From NCBI GenBank assembly GCA_900316495.1, contig ONDC01000006.1, forward strand, positions 10,634-53,912: 43,279 nt of DNA. Reading direction: 5' to 3'. Numbering within the stretch: the stretch's first letter is position 1; the number at the start of each line of letters is the position of its first letter. The stretch comes from an uncultured Eubacteriales bacterium. GTDB taxonomy: Bacteria; Bacillota; Clostridia; Oscillospirales; Acutalibacteraceae. The notes beneath the pieces are model-generated. The model was not told where the DNA came from. It did no database searches and saw nothing but the letters and a program-made list of their open reading frames with translations. The position numbers and the translations under genes are program-made. This document shows, in pieces, positions 32,443 through 40,395 of the stretch.

Positions 32443-32487
32443 AAAAATCCCCCAACGCCCGGACTGATCGGACATTGAGGGATTTTT
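32443..32487 (-). terminator. Terminator of the large lipoprotein gene
   Basis: On the minus strand AAAAATCCC (from 32487-32479) pairs with GGGATTTTT (32451-32443), with further pairing inside, and ends in a T-run. It is back to back with the terminator of the convergent gene. Confidence 0.82.
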
Positions 32488-32518
32488 CTCATTTAGCTTA
32501 CTGACAGAAGGGGAAGGA

Positions 32519-34852
32519 TCATTCGTCGTCATCGACTTCGACAGTCACCTTGCGCACCTTGACCTTGACCTTCTGCACGCGGCGGGTGTATTCACTCAGC
32601 ATACCGAGGGCGTCAAAGTCACTGATCATATCGTCGTCGGTATACTCCTGCGGCGTGTGGCGTTCCACAGGCTCGACCACCGGCAGCTTCTCGACGACAG
32701 GCTCCGGTTTGGGATCGGGATCCTTCTCGGCAAATTCAACTGTCGGATAATACCTTTCGGGATAGCTGATAACGGGATCCATATTCGGCGCCGCGGGCAT
32801 GGGAATCGGCTGCGGCTCCGGCTCGGGTTCCGGTTCGGGTTCAGGCTCCGGCTCGGGTTCCGGCTCAGGCTCGGGTTCGGGTTCCGGCTCCGGCTGGTCG
32901 TTAAGCAGGCTGAAATCGAAGGGAACAAATTCCTCCTCCGGCTCGAATTCCGCGGTGAGATCACGCGGCTCGGGTTCCGGCTCCTCGTAATACGGCTCCG
33001 GCTCCGGCAGCGGCATGGGCTGGGGCGCGACGGGAATCGGGATGTAGACCGGCTGCTGCGGCACAGGCTCCGGCTGCCTTCTCTTGAAACGGTCGGGAAT
33101 GTCGATTCTGCCCGTCTTGTAGAGATAGAGCAGCACCGCCAGCACCACCAGAAGGATCAGAAGCAGCACAAACAGGACGATGAAGAAGATAGCCCATCCG
33201 TTGAAGTAATTGCCGTCGATGGTGATGGTCTGAATGCCGTTGCTCAGACCGAAGCCGATGACGTCCTCCTGATTGTCCATGGTCTTGGTGATCTGCTCGC
33301 CTTCCATCGTACAGGTAACGCGGGTGATGTTGTTGCCCTCACAGCTGTATGTGTAGATGTAGCCCTTGACATTCATCAGCGAAATCAGGGAGGTGATGTC
33401 ATAGCTGTCGATCAGCTTGGTGGTGGGGTGAATCTTGAAGATACCCCAGTTGCTGTCGTAGCCGAGAGCGCGGGCGCCGACGCCTCCGAAAAGCACTGTC
33501 TCGGCTGCCACCACCTTGCGCGCGCTGCCCTCGATATAGATCTTGACCGTGGGAGTGGTTTCGTTCTCGATCTTGATCTCGGTGTTGGAAGCGCCCTTGA
33601 CGTTGTAATATTCGGCAATGCTGTCAAGAACCACCGGATCGGTGTTTTTGTCAAGATAAATGACCACTTCGCGAATGAAGCTGTTGCCACCGGTCTGGAT
33701 CAGATTGTAGTCGATCTCATCGACGCGCGCCATCTTACGCAGGACGGTCTTGAAACGGATGCTTGAGAAGCTGCCCGTGGTTGTCATTCTACCCGCGTCC
33801 GTGGTCGTCTCGGCGTTCCGCTCCTGTTCGCCGTCGTCGATATTGATCTGGTAGGGCGTGCCGATCTCAGAGCTGACCGAATACGTAACATTGACGTTGC
33901 TCTCTCCGCCAAAATAGGAGAAATCCAGATCCTCCGAAAGCTCTGTGCTTTGCGCAAGGGGCTGAGAGGAATCCGTGACGCTGCCGAAGGACACCGCTGA
34001 ATTCCTGTTGGTCAGATCAGCCATATAGCCCTGCAACTGGGACGCGTTGCCGGCGGAGAACTCCACCGTGTAGGTCATCACGCCGCCGCGCTTTCTGCTG
34101 GACCACCTGCCGCTGTCGGGCACATTCTCGTCAAAGAACTGGTTGATCAGCGTGACCTGCTTTGCCTCGACGGAGGAGGGCATGGCGACCTGCAGGACGC
34201 GTTCTATCTCGCCGTTGCTCTTGAGCAGCGTGGAGATGTTGACGCCGGTGACCACCGACTGACCGCCGGATTCAATATTGACCTGACCGCCGTCCGACTT
34301 GAATTCCTCACCGTCAAGGATGATCTTGACGCCGGTCTGCTTCCAGAATTTCTCGGAGGAATACATCTGGGAGGCATTCGTCAGTCCGTTCTCGGTGATG
34401 ACTCTGTCCATCCAGCCGAAAAGCTCACGGCTCTCGAAATTCTCCTTGAAAAGCACGCCTCTGGTAAAAATGCCGGTGGAATAGGAGAACGTGACTTCCG
34501 GCGCCTTGCTGAGAAGGTTTTTGAGCTTATCGACATAATCCTGCTTAGACTCAAAGGAAAGCGTGAAGTCGTAGACCGCCTCATTGTCCCTGACCTCGTG
34601 CTTATAGCTCAGCTCTCTTGGAATCGCGCCGTCGATGAGCGCGTCCAGATCGTCCACGCCGCCGGGCAGCTTGGTATTCAGCTCGTCGACGTCAAAGGTG
34701 ACCGACATCACGCGGCTTCCGCTGAAGCTGCTGCCGTCCAGCTTGATCTCGGTGGCCATATTGGCGCAGCCGCTCAAAAGCAGAAGCATCAATATGCCCG
34801 AAAAAAGAACAAGCAGCTTTACCCTTAAGGTTCCATGCGTTTTATTTTTCAT
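32519..34852 (-). CDS. Large lipoprotein with a membrane helix and a Glu-Pro repeat tail
   Basis: This is a 777-aa protein. The signal peptide ends at the lipobox LSGC (Cys29), so the long N-terminal part (30-550) should be outside. It reads as mixed alpha/beta with several segments of the type [15 protein letters not shown] and [18 protein letters not shown] membrane helix (about 553-580) and a basic stop follow. A cytoplasmic tail comes next, containing about 14 Glu-Pro dipeptides, then a Pro-rich stretch and a C-terminus of alternating Val/Lys and Asp/Glu ([16 protein letters not shown]). A lipid anchor plus a membrane helix is unusual and would tether both ends of the ectodomain. I do not recognise the family. 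The promoter is at 34968-34996. Confidence 0.8.
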   Translation of the reverse strand: MKNKTHGTLRVKLLVLFSGILMLLLLSGCANMATEIKLDGSSFSGSRVMSVTFDVDELNTKLPGGVDDLDALIDGAIPRELSYKHEVRDNEAVYDFTLSFESKQDYVDKLKNLLSKAPEVTFSYSTGIFTRGVLFKENFESRELFGWMDRVITENGLTNASQMYSSEKFWKQTGVKIILDGEEFKSDGGQVNIESGGQSVVTGVNISTLLKSNGEIERVLQVAMPSSVEAKQVTLINQFFDENVPDSGRWSSRKRGGVMTYTVEFSAGNASQLQGYMADLTNRNSAVSFGSVTDSSQPLAQSTELSEDLDFSYFGGESNVNVTYSVSSEIGTPYQINIDDGEQERNAETTTDAGRMTTTGSFSSIRFKTVLRKMARVDEIDYNLIQTGGNSFIREVVIYLDKNTDPVVLDSIAEYYNVKGASNTEIKIENETTPTVKIYIEGSARKVVAAETVLFGGVGARALGYDSNWGIFKIHPTTKLIDSYDITSLISLMNVKGYIYTYSCEGNNITRVTCTMEGEQITKTMDNQEDVIGFGLSNGIQTITIDGNYFNGWAIFFIVLFVLLLILLVVLAVLLYLYKTGRIDIPDRFKRRQPEPVPQQPVYIPIPVAPQPMPLPEPEPYYEEPEPEPRDLTAEFEPEEEFVPFDFSLLNDQPEPEPEPEPEPEPEPEPEPEPEPEPEPQPIPMPAAPNMDPVISYPERYYPTVEFAEKDPDPKPEPVVEKLPVVEPVERHTPQEYTDDDMISDFDALGMLSEYTRRVQKVKVKVRKVTVEVDDDE
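32811..32894 (-). repeat. Hexanucleotide repeat encoding (Glu-Pro)n
   Basis: About 14 degenerate units of the form GGNTCN (plus-strand reading GGCTCC, GGCTCG, GGTTCC and so on) encode the Glu-Pro run. The third-base variation argues for selection on the protein. Length change by slippage is possible. Confidence 0.85.
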
Positions 34853-34967
34853 AAAACAATGAACTCCCCTCTAAAGAATCATTTTTCCATAAGCGGAAAA
34901 TGCTGCACAACCGTGACAAAAGCCATCCAATGTGTCCTCATCACAGGTTTATACAATTACAAGTTAA

Positions 34968-34996
34968 ATTATAATGCAATCTCTTAAAAAAATCAA
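34968..34996 (-). promoter_or_regulatory. Promoter of the large lipoprotein gene
   Basis: On the minus strand TTGATT (34991-34996), a 17-nt spacer and TATAAT (34968-34973). The leader is about 110 nt. Confidence 0.75.
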
Positions 34997-35057
34997 CAAT
35001 TTTTAAATATTTCCGTAACAATTCATCAGATTTTTTCTTGCTATCGGGTGCTGTCGG

Positions 35058-35498
35058 CTATCCGACGCTGTAATTATAACGGATGGCATAATAGATTGCT
35101 TTTTGCACGATAATATCCGTAAACTGTTCTCCGATGTCACCCTCGTCCGGGGTGAGGGTCTGGTGGCGGATAATGGCGTCGATCACCTGAGCGGCGCGGG
35201 AGGGGTTGATGCCGGAATAGCCGGTGAGCTGAATGTCGGTATACTGCCCGTTGACCACCGTCACCTCCACATCGGCGTACATATGTCCCGACGAATAGGA
35301 GCCGGTGAAGGTTTTTTCGCTGACGCCGCTCACATCGACGTCCTCGACGGTCGCGTCCTGCTCCACGAGTCCCTCGTTGACCCGGTAGACCATCATGGGG
35401 ATGAGAAAGGCAGCCGCCAGCGCGGACGCCGCCAGAATGAGCAGGATTTTCCTGATTTTCCTTTTGTCGGGCGCATGCTTCTCCTTATTGTTTTTCAA
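35058..35498 (-). CDS. FMN-binding-domain-like membrane-anchored protein
   Basis: This is a 146-aa protein with a basic N-terminus, a single membrane anchor (residues 15-38) and an extracellular domain. The domain, TFTGSYSSGHMYADVEVTVVNGQYTDIQLTGY followed by AAQVIDAIIRHQTL and IIVQKAIYYAI, matches the layout of FMN_bind domains. The usual D-x-x-S-G-A-T motif, whose Thr takes the covalent flavin, is not present: the corresponding place reads TPDEGDIGEQFTD. It may therefore not carry covalent FMN. The ATG at 35498 has AGGAGG upstream, and an extended -10 lies at 35541-35549. It is monocistronic. Confidence 0.7.
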   Translation of the reverse strand: MKNNKEKHAPDKRKIRKILLILAASALAAAFLIPMMVYRVNEGLVEQDATVEDVDVSGVSEKTFTGSYSSGHMYADVEVTVVNGQYTDIQLTGYSGINPSRAAQVIDAIIRHQTLTPDEGDIGEQFTDIIVQKAIYYAIRYNYSVG

Positions 35499-35540
35499 AA
35501 TGACAGCCTCCTGATTCGTTCGGTCTGAATTACAGGGACT

Positions 35541-35549
35541 ATTATACCA
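35541..35549 (-). promoter_or_regulatory. Extended -10 promoter of the FMN-binding-like gene
   Basis: On the minus strand TGGTATAAT with no good -35. It lies about 43 nt before the ATG. Confidence 0.55.
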
Positions 35550-35589
35550 TATCTTTTGGAAAAATGTATGTAAATATCGTAAAAAAACA

Positions 35590-35648
35590 AAAATTCCAAC
35601 CCCCGACGCCGTTGAAGTGGATCGGGGGTTGGAATTTTAAGAGGGATT
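35590..35648 (-). terminator. Strong 17-bp hairpin terminator
   Basis: Positions 35590-35606 are perfectly complementary to 35632-35648 (17 bp). On the minus strand the hairpin is followed by a T-rich run (TTTTTGTTTTTTT), so it terminates transcripts coming from 35913-36167 or from the unassigned stretch 35649-35912. On the plus strand the T-run is short. Confidence 0.85.
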
Positions 35649-35912
35649 ATAATGAAAAAAAGAAAAAAGGGGATGTCGTAGTGAATTGCTCAAGGCAAGG
35701 CCTCAAGTCTGTATTGCATCTATCTAAGCCTCAAAGCCGGTTGGCATTGACGGCGGGAATGATCATGCGGTAAGTGGTGATCATGACCTGTATCAGATGG
35801 CGCACGGGACGGCGAAGGGAGACTGACTCCACGCCGCCCGGCGCATATTGCTTTTTGAAATAACTACCGCACAGGTTGGCGATGTGACTGATTGCTCTCC
35901 CGAAGGAAGGAA
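35649..35912. other. Unassigned 264-bp region, possible RNA or decayed ORF
   Basis: No gene here has a start codon and Shine-Dalgarno. On the minus strand a frame without stop reads, near its end, SLRRPVRHLIQVMITTYRM and then IIPAVNANRL, ending at TGA 35733-35735. It lacks ATG, GTG or TTG with a Shine-Dalgarno, and it begins inside the preceding gene in another frame. TGATCATG occurs twice, 18 bp apart, near 35760 and 35778. Since a strong minus-strand terminator follows, the region may be a 3' UTR, a small RNA or a gene remnant. Confidence 0.4.
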
Positions 35913-36167
35913 TTAGTCCTCGATGACCTTGTAGAGCTTATACTTGACCAGAATCTCCTCGTCCTTGATGTTGTCGCAGACCAGGGTGGCGTTGGAGATG
36001 ATGCCGCCCTCGATGAGCTTCTGAAGACCGACCAGCTGGCAGAGCTTGCTCTTGAGGTTGAGCTTGTCGCCCTCATCGGTTACAAGATAGATATTGCCCT
36101 GGCATTTGTCAATGATCGCAAGGAATTCGTTGACGTCTACATTGCTAAGTGACCATACTGTACTCAT
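35913..36167 (-). CDS. Small conserved clostridial protein
   Basis: This is an 84-aa soluble protein. The central text GNIYLVTDEGDKLNLKSKLC is typical of a family of small proteins in Lachnospiraceae and Ruminococcaceae that are sometimes mislabelled polyA polymerase. No catalytic motif is visible, and I give no function. The ATG at 36167 has AAAGGATGA upstream. The promoter at 36290-36317 gives a leader of about 116 nt that contains a GGGAG/CTCCC hairpin. Confidence 0.78.
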   Translation of the reverse strand: MSTVWSLSNVDVNEFLAIIDKCQGNIYLVTDEGDKLNLKSKLCQLVGLQKLIEGGIISNATLVCDNIKDEEILVKYKLYKVIED

Positions 36168-36289
36168 AATAAATCATCCTTTCAAAAAATGACCTTTGGA
36201 ATAATGCTGATTACAGGTTTAGTCTGCGGGTCACATTTGCGGGAGGATTTTGTCCCCCGGCATTTGCTCCCTTCGCAATCACCGTTGTC

Positions 36290-36317
36290 ATTATACCACG
36301 TTCTCCGTCAATGTCAA
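36290..36317 (-). promoter_or_regulatory. Promoter of the small conserved gene
   Basis: On the minus strand TTGACA (36312-36317), a 16-nt spacer and TATAAT (36290-36295) with an extended TGG. Confidence 0.82.
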
Positions 36318-36585
36318 TAGTTTTGAAGTATTTTTTTCGTCAAATGAGCCAAAGAAAAGTGACTCCCGTAAAAGAAAATCGCACTTTTTTGTGCAATATG
36401 CACTTGCATTTTTCATTGTCCCTCTTAATTCAAATGAAAAAAAGCCGCATTGCTTGTGAGAAATCCCTCAAAACAAAAATCAATCTTGTTTGATTTTGTG
36501 CAACCGGGCTTTTGTGATGAAAACATTTTTTACACCTCAAAACCCCAAAAAAATGCAATTTAATTCAAGAAATCAGCAATAACTC

Positions 36586-36614
36586 TTGAACAGACGGCAA
36601 ATCTGTGCTATTCT
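36586..36614 (+). promoter_or_regulatory. Candidate promoter of the DUF2975/HTH operon
   Basis: TTGAAC (36586-36591), a 17-nt spacer and TATTCT (36609-36614). It is weaker than the others in this window. The palindrome at 36671-36685 would lie about 50 nt downstream of its start. Confidence 0.4.
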
Positions 36615-36670
36615 ATTATAGAGACAGAGCTGTTCCGCAGTCTGCAATCAGGCACGACACCCCGCTTTCA

Positions 36671-36685
36671 GATTATATTATAATC
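36671..36685. promoter_or_regulatory. Perfect 15-bp palindrome, possible operator
   Basis: GATTATA and TATAATC flank a single T. It lies upstream of an operon that encodes a Cro/C1-type HTH protein, so it may be that protein's site. It also contains TATAAT on both strands and might simply be a promoter box. Confidence 0.35.
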
Positions 36686-36832
36686 CAAAAAAATCCAATA
36701 GTACATACCCTTTGGTAATTTTGGCATTCCCTCCAAATTTGAATGTCCGAATGCGTGCGTATTGCCGTCATTCGGGGGATGTCGACACTTTTTCATCATA
36801 ATTCCGCCCTGCGGGGCGAGTGAAAGGAAAGA

Positions 36833-37312
36833 ATGAATTTGAACAACCTAAAGAAATTCCTGAAATTTAACCTGAGTCACATGGCGTGCTTCTTTATCAG
36901 TATCATCATGCTTGTCGGCGCGGTGGTGTATGTGGCGCTTCCGTGGCTGATCGATTTTTATATTGAAAACACCGCCGTCGAGATCTCGCCCAACTCCCAG
37001 AAGGTCATGATCTCCATGCTGTACTCCATCGGCGTGCCCACATTCATCACATTGGCAATGGCATGGCTGCTGACGATGAATATCAGCCGCGGCAAATCAT
37101 TTATCATGAAAAATGTGACCTATCTCAGAGTCGTCAGCATCTGCAGCGTCGTCATAGCCTTCATGGTGCTGTTCTTCTCCACATTTCTCACCTCATTTTT
37201 CCCGGTCATCATTACCGTGATATTCCTGCTGCTGGCTCTTCTCTCGGCAGTTTTTGCCAACCTGTTCCAGACGGCAATCAAGTACAAGGAAGAAAACGAC
37301 CTCACGGTCTGA
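36833..37312 (+). CDS. DUF2975 family membrane protein
   Basis: This is a 159-aa protein with four membrane helices (about residues 17-42, 62-85, 98-120 and 122-145). The layout and the pairing with a small HTH gene just downstream are characteristic of DUF2975. The function of the family is unknown. It could sense a membrane signal for the HTH partner. The ATG at 36833 follows AAAGGAAAG. The HTH gene starts 16 bp after its stop. Confidence 0.8.
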   Translation: MNLNNLKKFLKFNLSHMACFFISIIMLVGAVVYVALPWLIDFYIENTAVEISPNSQKVMISMLYSIGVPTFITLAMAWLLTMNISRGKSFIMKNVTYLRVVSICSVVIAFMVLFFSTFLTSFFPVIITVIFLLLALLSAVFANLFQTAIKYKEENDLTV

Positions 37313-37328
37313 GTAAGGAGGAAACACC

Positions 37329-37559
37329 TTGCCTATCATTGTTAATTTAGACGTGATGATGGCAAAGAGGAAGGTCGGCGCGTCCGAGCTTGCCTCAAGA
37401 GTCGGCATCACGCTCTCCAATCTCTCCATATTAAAAAACAACCGGGCAAAAGCCATCCGGTTTTCCACCCTGCTCGCCATCTGCAAGGAGCTGAACTGTC
37501 AGCCGGGGGATATTCTTGAATATGTTCCGGGAGACGATGACGACGACGCGGAGGAGTAG
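37329..37559 (+). CDS. Small HTH transcriptional regulator (Cro/C1, YozG-like)
   Basis: This 76-aa DNA-binding protein is almost entirely one Cro/C1-type helix-turn-helix. LDVMMAKRKVGASELASRVG is helix 1-2, ITLSNLSILKNNRAKAIRF is the recognition region, and STLLAICKELNCQPGDILEYVP is the conserved end. The C-terminus is acidic. The start is TTG 37329, with AAGGAGG at 37315-37321. It is coupled to the DUF2975 gene and may control its own operon. The palindrome upstream is a candidate site. Confidence 0.9.
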   Translation: MPIIVNLDVMMAKRKVGASELASRVGITLSNLSILKNNRAKAIRFSTLLAICKELNCQPGDILEYVPGDDDDDAEE

Positions 37560-37608
37560 TCCCGTCCGTCAGAGGGCTGACAAAACCATCATTTCCGGGA
37601 GGGTTACT

Positions 37609-37908
37609 GTGATCATCTCACCTTATTACATTATAATAGCCATCGGCTGCTTTGCGGGAGCGGCGCTGATGTTCACCCGATTCCGCCAGCAGGCCGCCGT
37701 CGCCTATCCCACCGGCGTTCTGCTGATTCTTGCGGGCATCTATCTTCTCTGCCGCGAATTCATCAGGGGCTTCGCCGAAAGTCCGGTCAGCTCATGGGCT
37801 GCCAGAGGCGTGCTGGTGGTGTTCCTCATCTACCTGCTGCTTTGCTGGAACAATCTGAAGGCGGAGCGTCATTCCGAATTCGACGACAAGGATGAGGGGA
37901 CAGACTGA
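37609..37908 (+). CDS. Small membrane protein of unknown function
   Basis: This is a 99-aa protein with three hydrophobic helices (about 4-20, 26-45 and 58-80) and a charged C-terminus. I choose the GTG at 37609 because GGGAGGG at 37597-37603 precedes it. The open frame begins at 37516, inside the HTH gene. It is probably the third gene of the DUF2975/HTH operon. No family is recognised. Confidence 0.68.
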   Translation: MIISPYYIIIAIGCFAGAALMFTRFRQQAAVAYPTGVLLILAGIYLLCREFIRGFAESPVSSWAARGVLVVFLIYLLLCWNNLKAERHSEFDDKDEGTD

Positions 37909-38009
37909 CGCAGGTTGAATTTGTTTATATTAAGTTTACAAAAAAACATAAAAATATAATCATTTTTGCTGTATGCTCAAGTTAAGGAGATTTGAGAGGA
38001 TGTGAAAGC

Positions 38010-38369
38010 ATGGCGGCAGCCAAACATTTCAAGATACCGCGTGAGGAGCTGAAAACCTTTGTCCGCGGCAAGGGCTTCTGTATGGCGCCCGACACCGTTC
38101 TGGTCGACGGAATGCCCGTGGCGCTGGTTTACCGCGTGATGCCGTCATCGCTGTACGACAGCGGGTGGAGGTTCTTCACCGGCACCGAAAGCGACGATTA
38201 TCTCGCCAACTCCCGCTGCAACGGCATTTACGACCTGAACACGGTCGTCAATTATTGCCCCGACGCCCTTAAGCTGTTGGATTCGCCTCCCTACAGCGCC
38301 TTCCGCCGCGACGAAAACGGCGAATGGATCAATATTTCCTACGACGTCGACTGGAGATACTGGTCCTGA
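38010..38369 (+). CDS. DUF2185 / Imm33-type protein
   Basis: This is a 119-aa soluble protein. Conserved text is VDGMPVALVYRVMP, YDSGWRFFTGTESDDYLAN, YDLNTVVNYCPDALKLLDSP and SAFRRDENGEW, matching the DUF2185 family, which Pfam-type surveys list among polymorphic-toxin immunity proteins (Imm33). No toxin gene is beside it, so an immunity role is unproved. The ATG at 38010 has GAGAGG about 11 nt upstream. It ends before a strong terminator. Confidence 0.78.
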   Translation: MAAAKHFKIPREELKTFVRGKGFCMAPDTVLVDGMPVALVYRVMPSSLYDSGWRFFTGTESDDYLANSRCNGIYDLNTVVNYCPDALKLLDSPPYSAFRRDENGEWINISYDVDWRYWS

Positions 38370-38427
38370 CCCGTATCTCCCCTCCTGCAAATTCCGAAAG
38401 AACACCTTCCAAATAAACCCTCCTCAA

Positions 38428-38491
38428 AATAAATAACGGATACCCTCGTCGCTCCTTTGCCCAGAGCGATCGGCGGTATCCGTTGTTTATT
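38428..38491. terminator. Bidirectional terminator between the DUF2185 gene and acpP
   Basis: AATAAATAACGGATACC (38428-38444) pairs with GGTATCCGTTGTTTATT (38475-38491), and the central GCTC/GAGC adds pairing. A run of ten T follows on the plus strand and A/T-rich sequence on the other side. Confidence 0.9.
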
Positions 38492-38502
38492 TTTTTTTTC
38501 CG

Positions 38503-38730
38503 TTATGAATTGGCTTCGATGAAATTGACCAGCGCGCCAACGGTGGTGATGTTTTCGATTTCGGATTCATCGACCTGCATGTCGAATTCATCGCCGAGGG
38601 TCATCATCAGATCCATCACGTCGAGCGAGTCCGCACCGAGGTCCTCTAAAATGTCGGTTTCCATGGTGATGGAATCCTCATCCACATCGAACTGTGCGGC
38701 AAGGATGTTCTTTACCTTTTCAAAAACCAC
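38503..38730 (-). CDS. acpP: Acyl carrier protein
   Basis: This 75-aa acidic carrier of fatty acid synthesis has a phosphopantetheine serine at Ser35 in LGADSLDVMDL. Helix 1 is FEKVKNILAAQF, and the C-terminal segment is ITTVGALVNFIE. The start is a GTG at 38730, with AAGGAGG 8 nt upstream. The open frame extends to 38808 without a Shine-Dalgarno. It is a stand-alone gene, not beside other fab genes, and divergent from aroE. Confidence 0.95.
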   Translation of the reverse strand: MVFEKVKNILAAQFDVDEDSITMETDILEDLGADSLDVMDLMMTLGDEFDMQVDESEIENITTVGALVNFIEANS

Positions 38731-38996
38731 AAATAACACCTCCTTCTGAGGATAATTCGGGCTTTGCCCTCCTGCGGCAAATAAATCTGTTGAATTTTGC
38801 AGGCGCATGTGTTATCATAAGAGAGCGCCGGTGCCAATTCTTTTTCCAGATGAAAGCCACTACTAAGATATTATTAGCATTCAGCGCATTTGTCAATATT
38901 TTTATTGGATTTTTTTCAGATTTTTTATTTTTTTCATTTTTCCCCATAAGATTTTGTAACTAATCTAAAATAATCAATGACAGGAGAACAAATTCT

Positions 38997-39854
38997 ATGA
39001 ACACAAAGCATTTTGCCGTGATCGGTCACCCCATCGGACACACCATGTCCCCCTTCATTCACGCGGAGCTGTTCAGACTCAACGGCATTGACGGCGATTA
39101 TGCCATTGTCGATATTGCCCCCGATACGCTCGGAACGGAGATTCCGCGCCTGCTGAGGGAGCTTGACGGATTCAATGTCACCATTCCCTACAAATCGGCG
39201 GTCATTCCCTTCCTTGACGCGGTTGAGGGCGTGGCAAAGGAATACGGCTCGGTCAACACCGTCCGGTGCGCCGACCGCTCCGGCAGAACGACCGATCCCA
39301 CCGGCTTTGTCCGCGCGCTTGCCGCGGCGGACATTCCGCTGAGCGGACACGTCGCCATCCTTGGCGCGGGCGGCGTTTGCAGGGTGTTTGCCGGAGAAGC
39401 CGCCCGCGCGGGCTGCAGCGTGACCTTCGGCGTGCTGGAGAGCGATATTCCCTCCGCCGAAGCCATCATCGCCGGCATCCGCGCCTATCACCCCGACTTC
39501 CGCGCCGAGGTGGTCAGGATCACCGAGCTGCGGGGAACATTCGATCTGCTGGTCAACGCCACGCCGGTCGGCATGTACCCGAAGGTCAACGCCATGCCGG
39601 TTGACAGGGAGCTGCTGAAGAGCTGCGCGGCGGTCTTTGACGCGGTCTACAACCCGGAGAACACCGCCCTGCTCACCGCCGCGCGGGAGGCGGGCTGCAA
39701 GGCGCAGGGCGGCATGCCGATGCTGGTATGGCAGGCGGCAGCCGCGCAGGAGATATGGCTGGGCGTGGAATTTGACCCGCAGGAGGTCGTGAAGGTCATC
39801 GCGTCTGCCACGGAGTATATGAATGCCCATTTTGCCGGCAACCAACAGGGCTGA
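38997..39854 (+). CDS. aroE: Shikimate dehydrogenase
   Basis: This 285-aa NADPH-dependent enzyme reduces 3-dehydroshikimate to shikimate. The catalytic Lys66 is in NVTIPYK, Asp100 in TTDPTGF, and the dinucleotide loop GAGGVCR at 123-129. The shikimate-binding GHPIGHTMSP at 10-19 has the S-x-x-H-type site (here GHTMSP). The start is ATG 38997, with an AGGAGAAC-type Shine-Dalgarno. It is followed at 10 bp by aroK, so the two aromatic amino acid steps are coexpressed. Confidence 0.95.
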   Translation: MNTKHFAVIGHPIGHTMSPFIHAELFRLNGIDGDYAIVDIAPDTLGTEIPRLLRELDGFNVTIPYKSAVIPFLDAVEGVAKEYGSVNTVRCADRSGRTTDPTGFVRALAAADIPLSGHVAILGAGGVCRVFAGEAARAGCSVTFGVLESDIPSAEAIIAGIRAYHPDFRAEVVRITELRGTFDLLVNATPVGMYPKVNAMPVDRELLKSCAAVFDAVYNPENTALLTAAREAGCKAQGGMPMLVWQAAAAQEIWLGVEFDPQEVVKVIASATEYMNAHFAGNQQG

Positions 39855-39864
39855 GGTGCAGAGA

Positions 39865-40374
39865 ATGAACAGAAACATCGTACTATTCGGATTCATGGGC
39901 TGCGGAAAGACCACGGTCGGCACGGAGCTTGCCCACAACACCCGGCGGGAGCTTGTGGACACCGACGCTCTCATCGAGCAGTCGGAGGGAATGAGCATCA
40001 GCGAGATCTTCGCCACGCATGGCGAGTCGTACTTCCGCGACCGCGAGCATGAGATCTGCTGCGAGCTTGCCGCCCGCGAACGGCTGATTATTTCAGCGGG
40101 CGGCGGGGCGCTGACCTTCCGGCGCAACATCGACGCGCTGCGCAAGGGCTGCGAGCTGGTGCTGATAGACGTGCCGCCCGAGGTGATCTATGAGCGCCTG
40201 AAATACGACACGACCCGTCCCCTCCTGCAATCCGGGGACATGCTGACGGCGATACGCGATCTCTACGCCCGGCGCGACGCGATCTACCGCGAGGCCGCCG
40301 ACCACACCGTCAACGGCGACCAGCCGCGCGGCTTCGTCGCCCTCGACATCATGAAAGCGGTTGGCATACTGTAA
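39865..40374 (+). CDS. aroK: Shikimate kinase
   Basis: This 169-aa enzyme phosphorylates shikimate at O-3. Walker A is GFMGCGKTT (9-17), the shikimate-binding DTDALIE follows, and the GGGA loop is written AGGGALTFRRN. The start is ATG 39865, with GAGGTG at 39853-39858. The open frame to 39823 overlaps aroE and is rejected. It is coupled to aroE. Confidence 0.95.
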   Translation: MNRNIVLFGFMGCGKTTVGTELAHNTRRELVDTDALIEQSEGMSISEIFATHGESYFRDREHEICCELAARERLIISAGGGALTFRRNIDALRKGCELVLIDVPPEVIYERLKYDTTRPLLQSGDMLTAIRDLYARRDAIYREAADHTVNGDQPRGFVALDIMKAVGIL

Positions 40375-40395
40375 AGAAACACAGGAGGGAGCCAC

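Larger units (their letters stand above)
36168..36832. other. AT-rich divergent intergenic region with a palindrome
   Basis: This 665-bp stretch has no supportable gene. It holds a minus-strand promoter (36290-36317), a weaker plus-strand candidate (36586-36614), a perfect palindrome GATTATA-T-TATAATC (36671-36685), and an inverted repeat CCGAATG/CATTCGG (36747-36753 with 36769-36775) shortly before the DUF2975 gene. The low GC contrasts with the flanking genes. Confidence 0.7.

Noticed and set aside
32657-33766. Plus-strand ORF opposite the EP-repeat lipoprotein
   Set aside because: It is a shadow frame. The minus-strand gene has a promoter, lipobox and membrane helix.
35564-35773. Plus-strand ORF across the 17-bp terminator
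   Set aside because: It is built on the inverted repeat, has no Shine-Dalgarno, and shows no family features.
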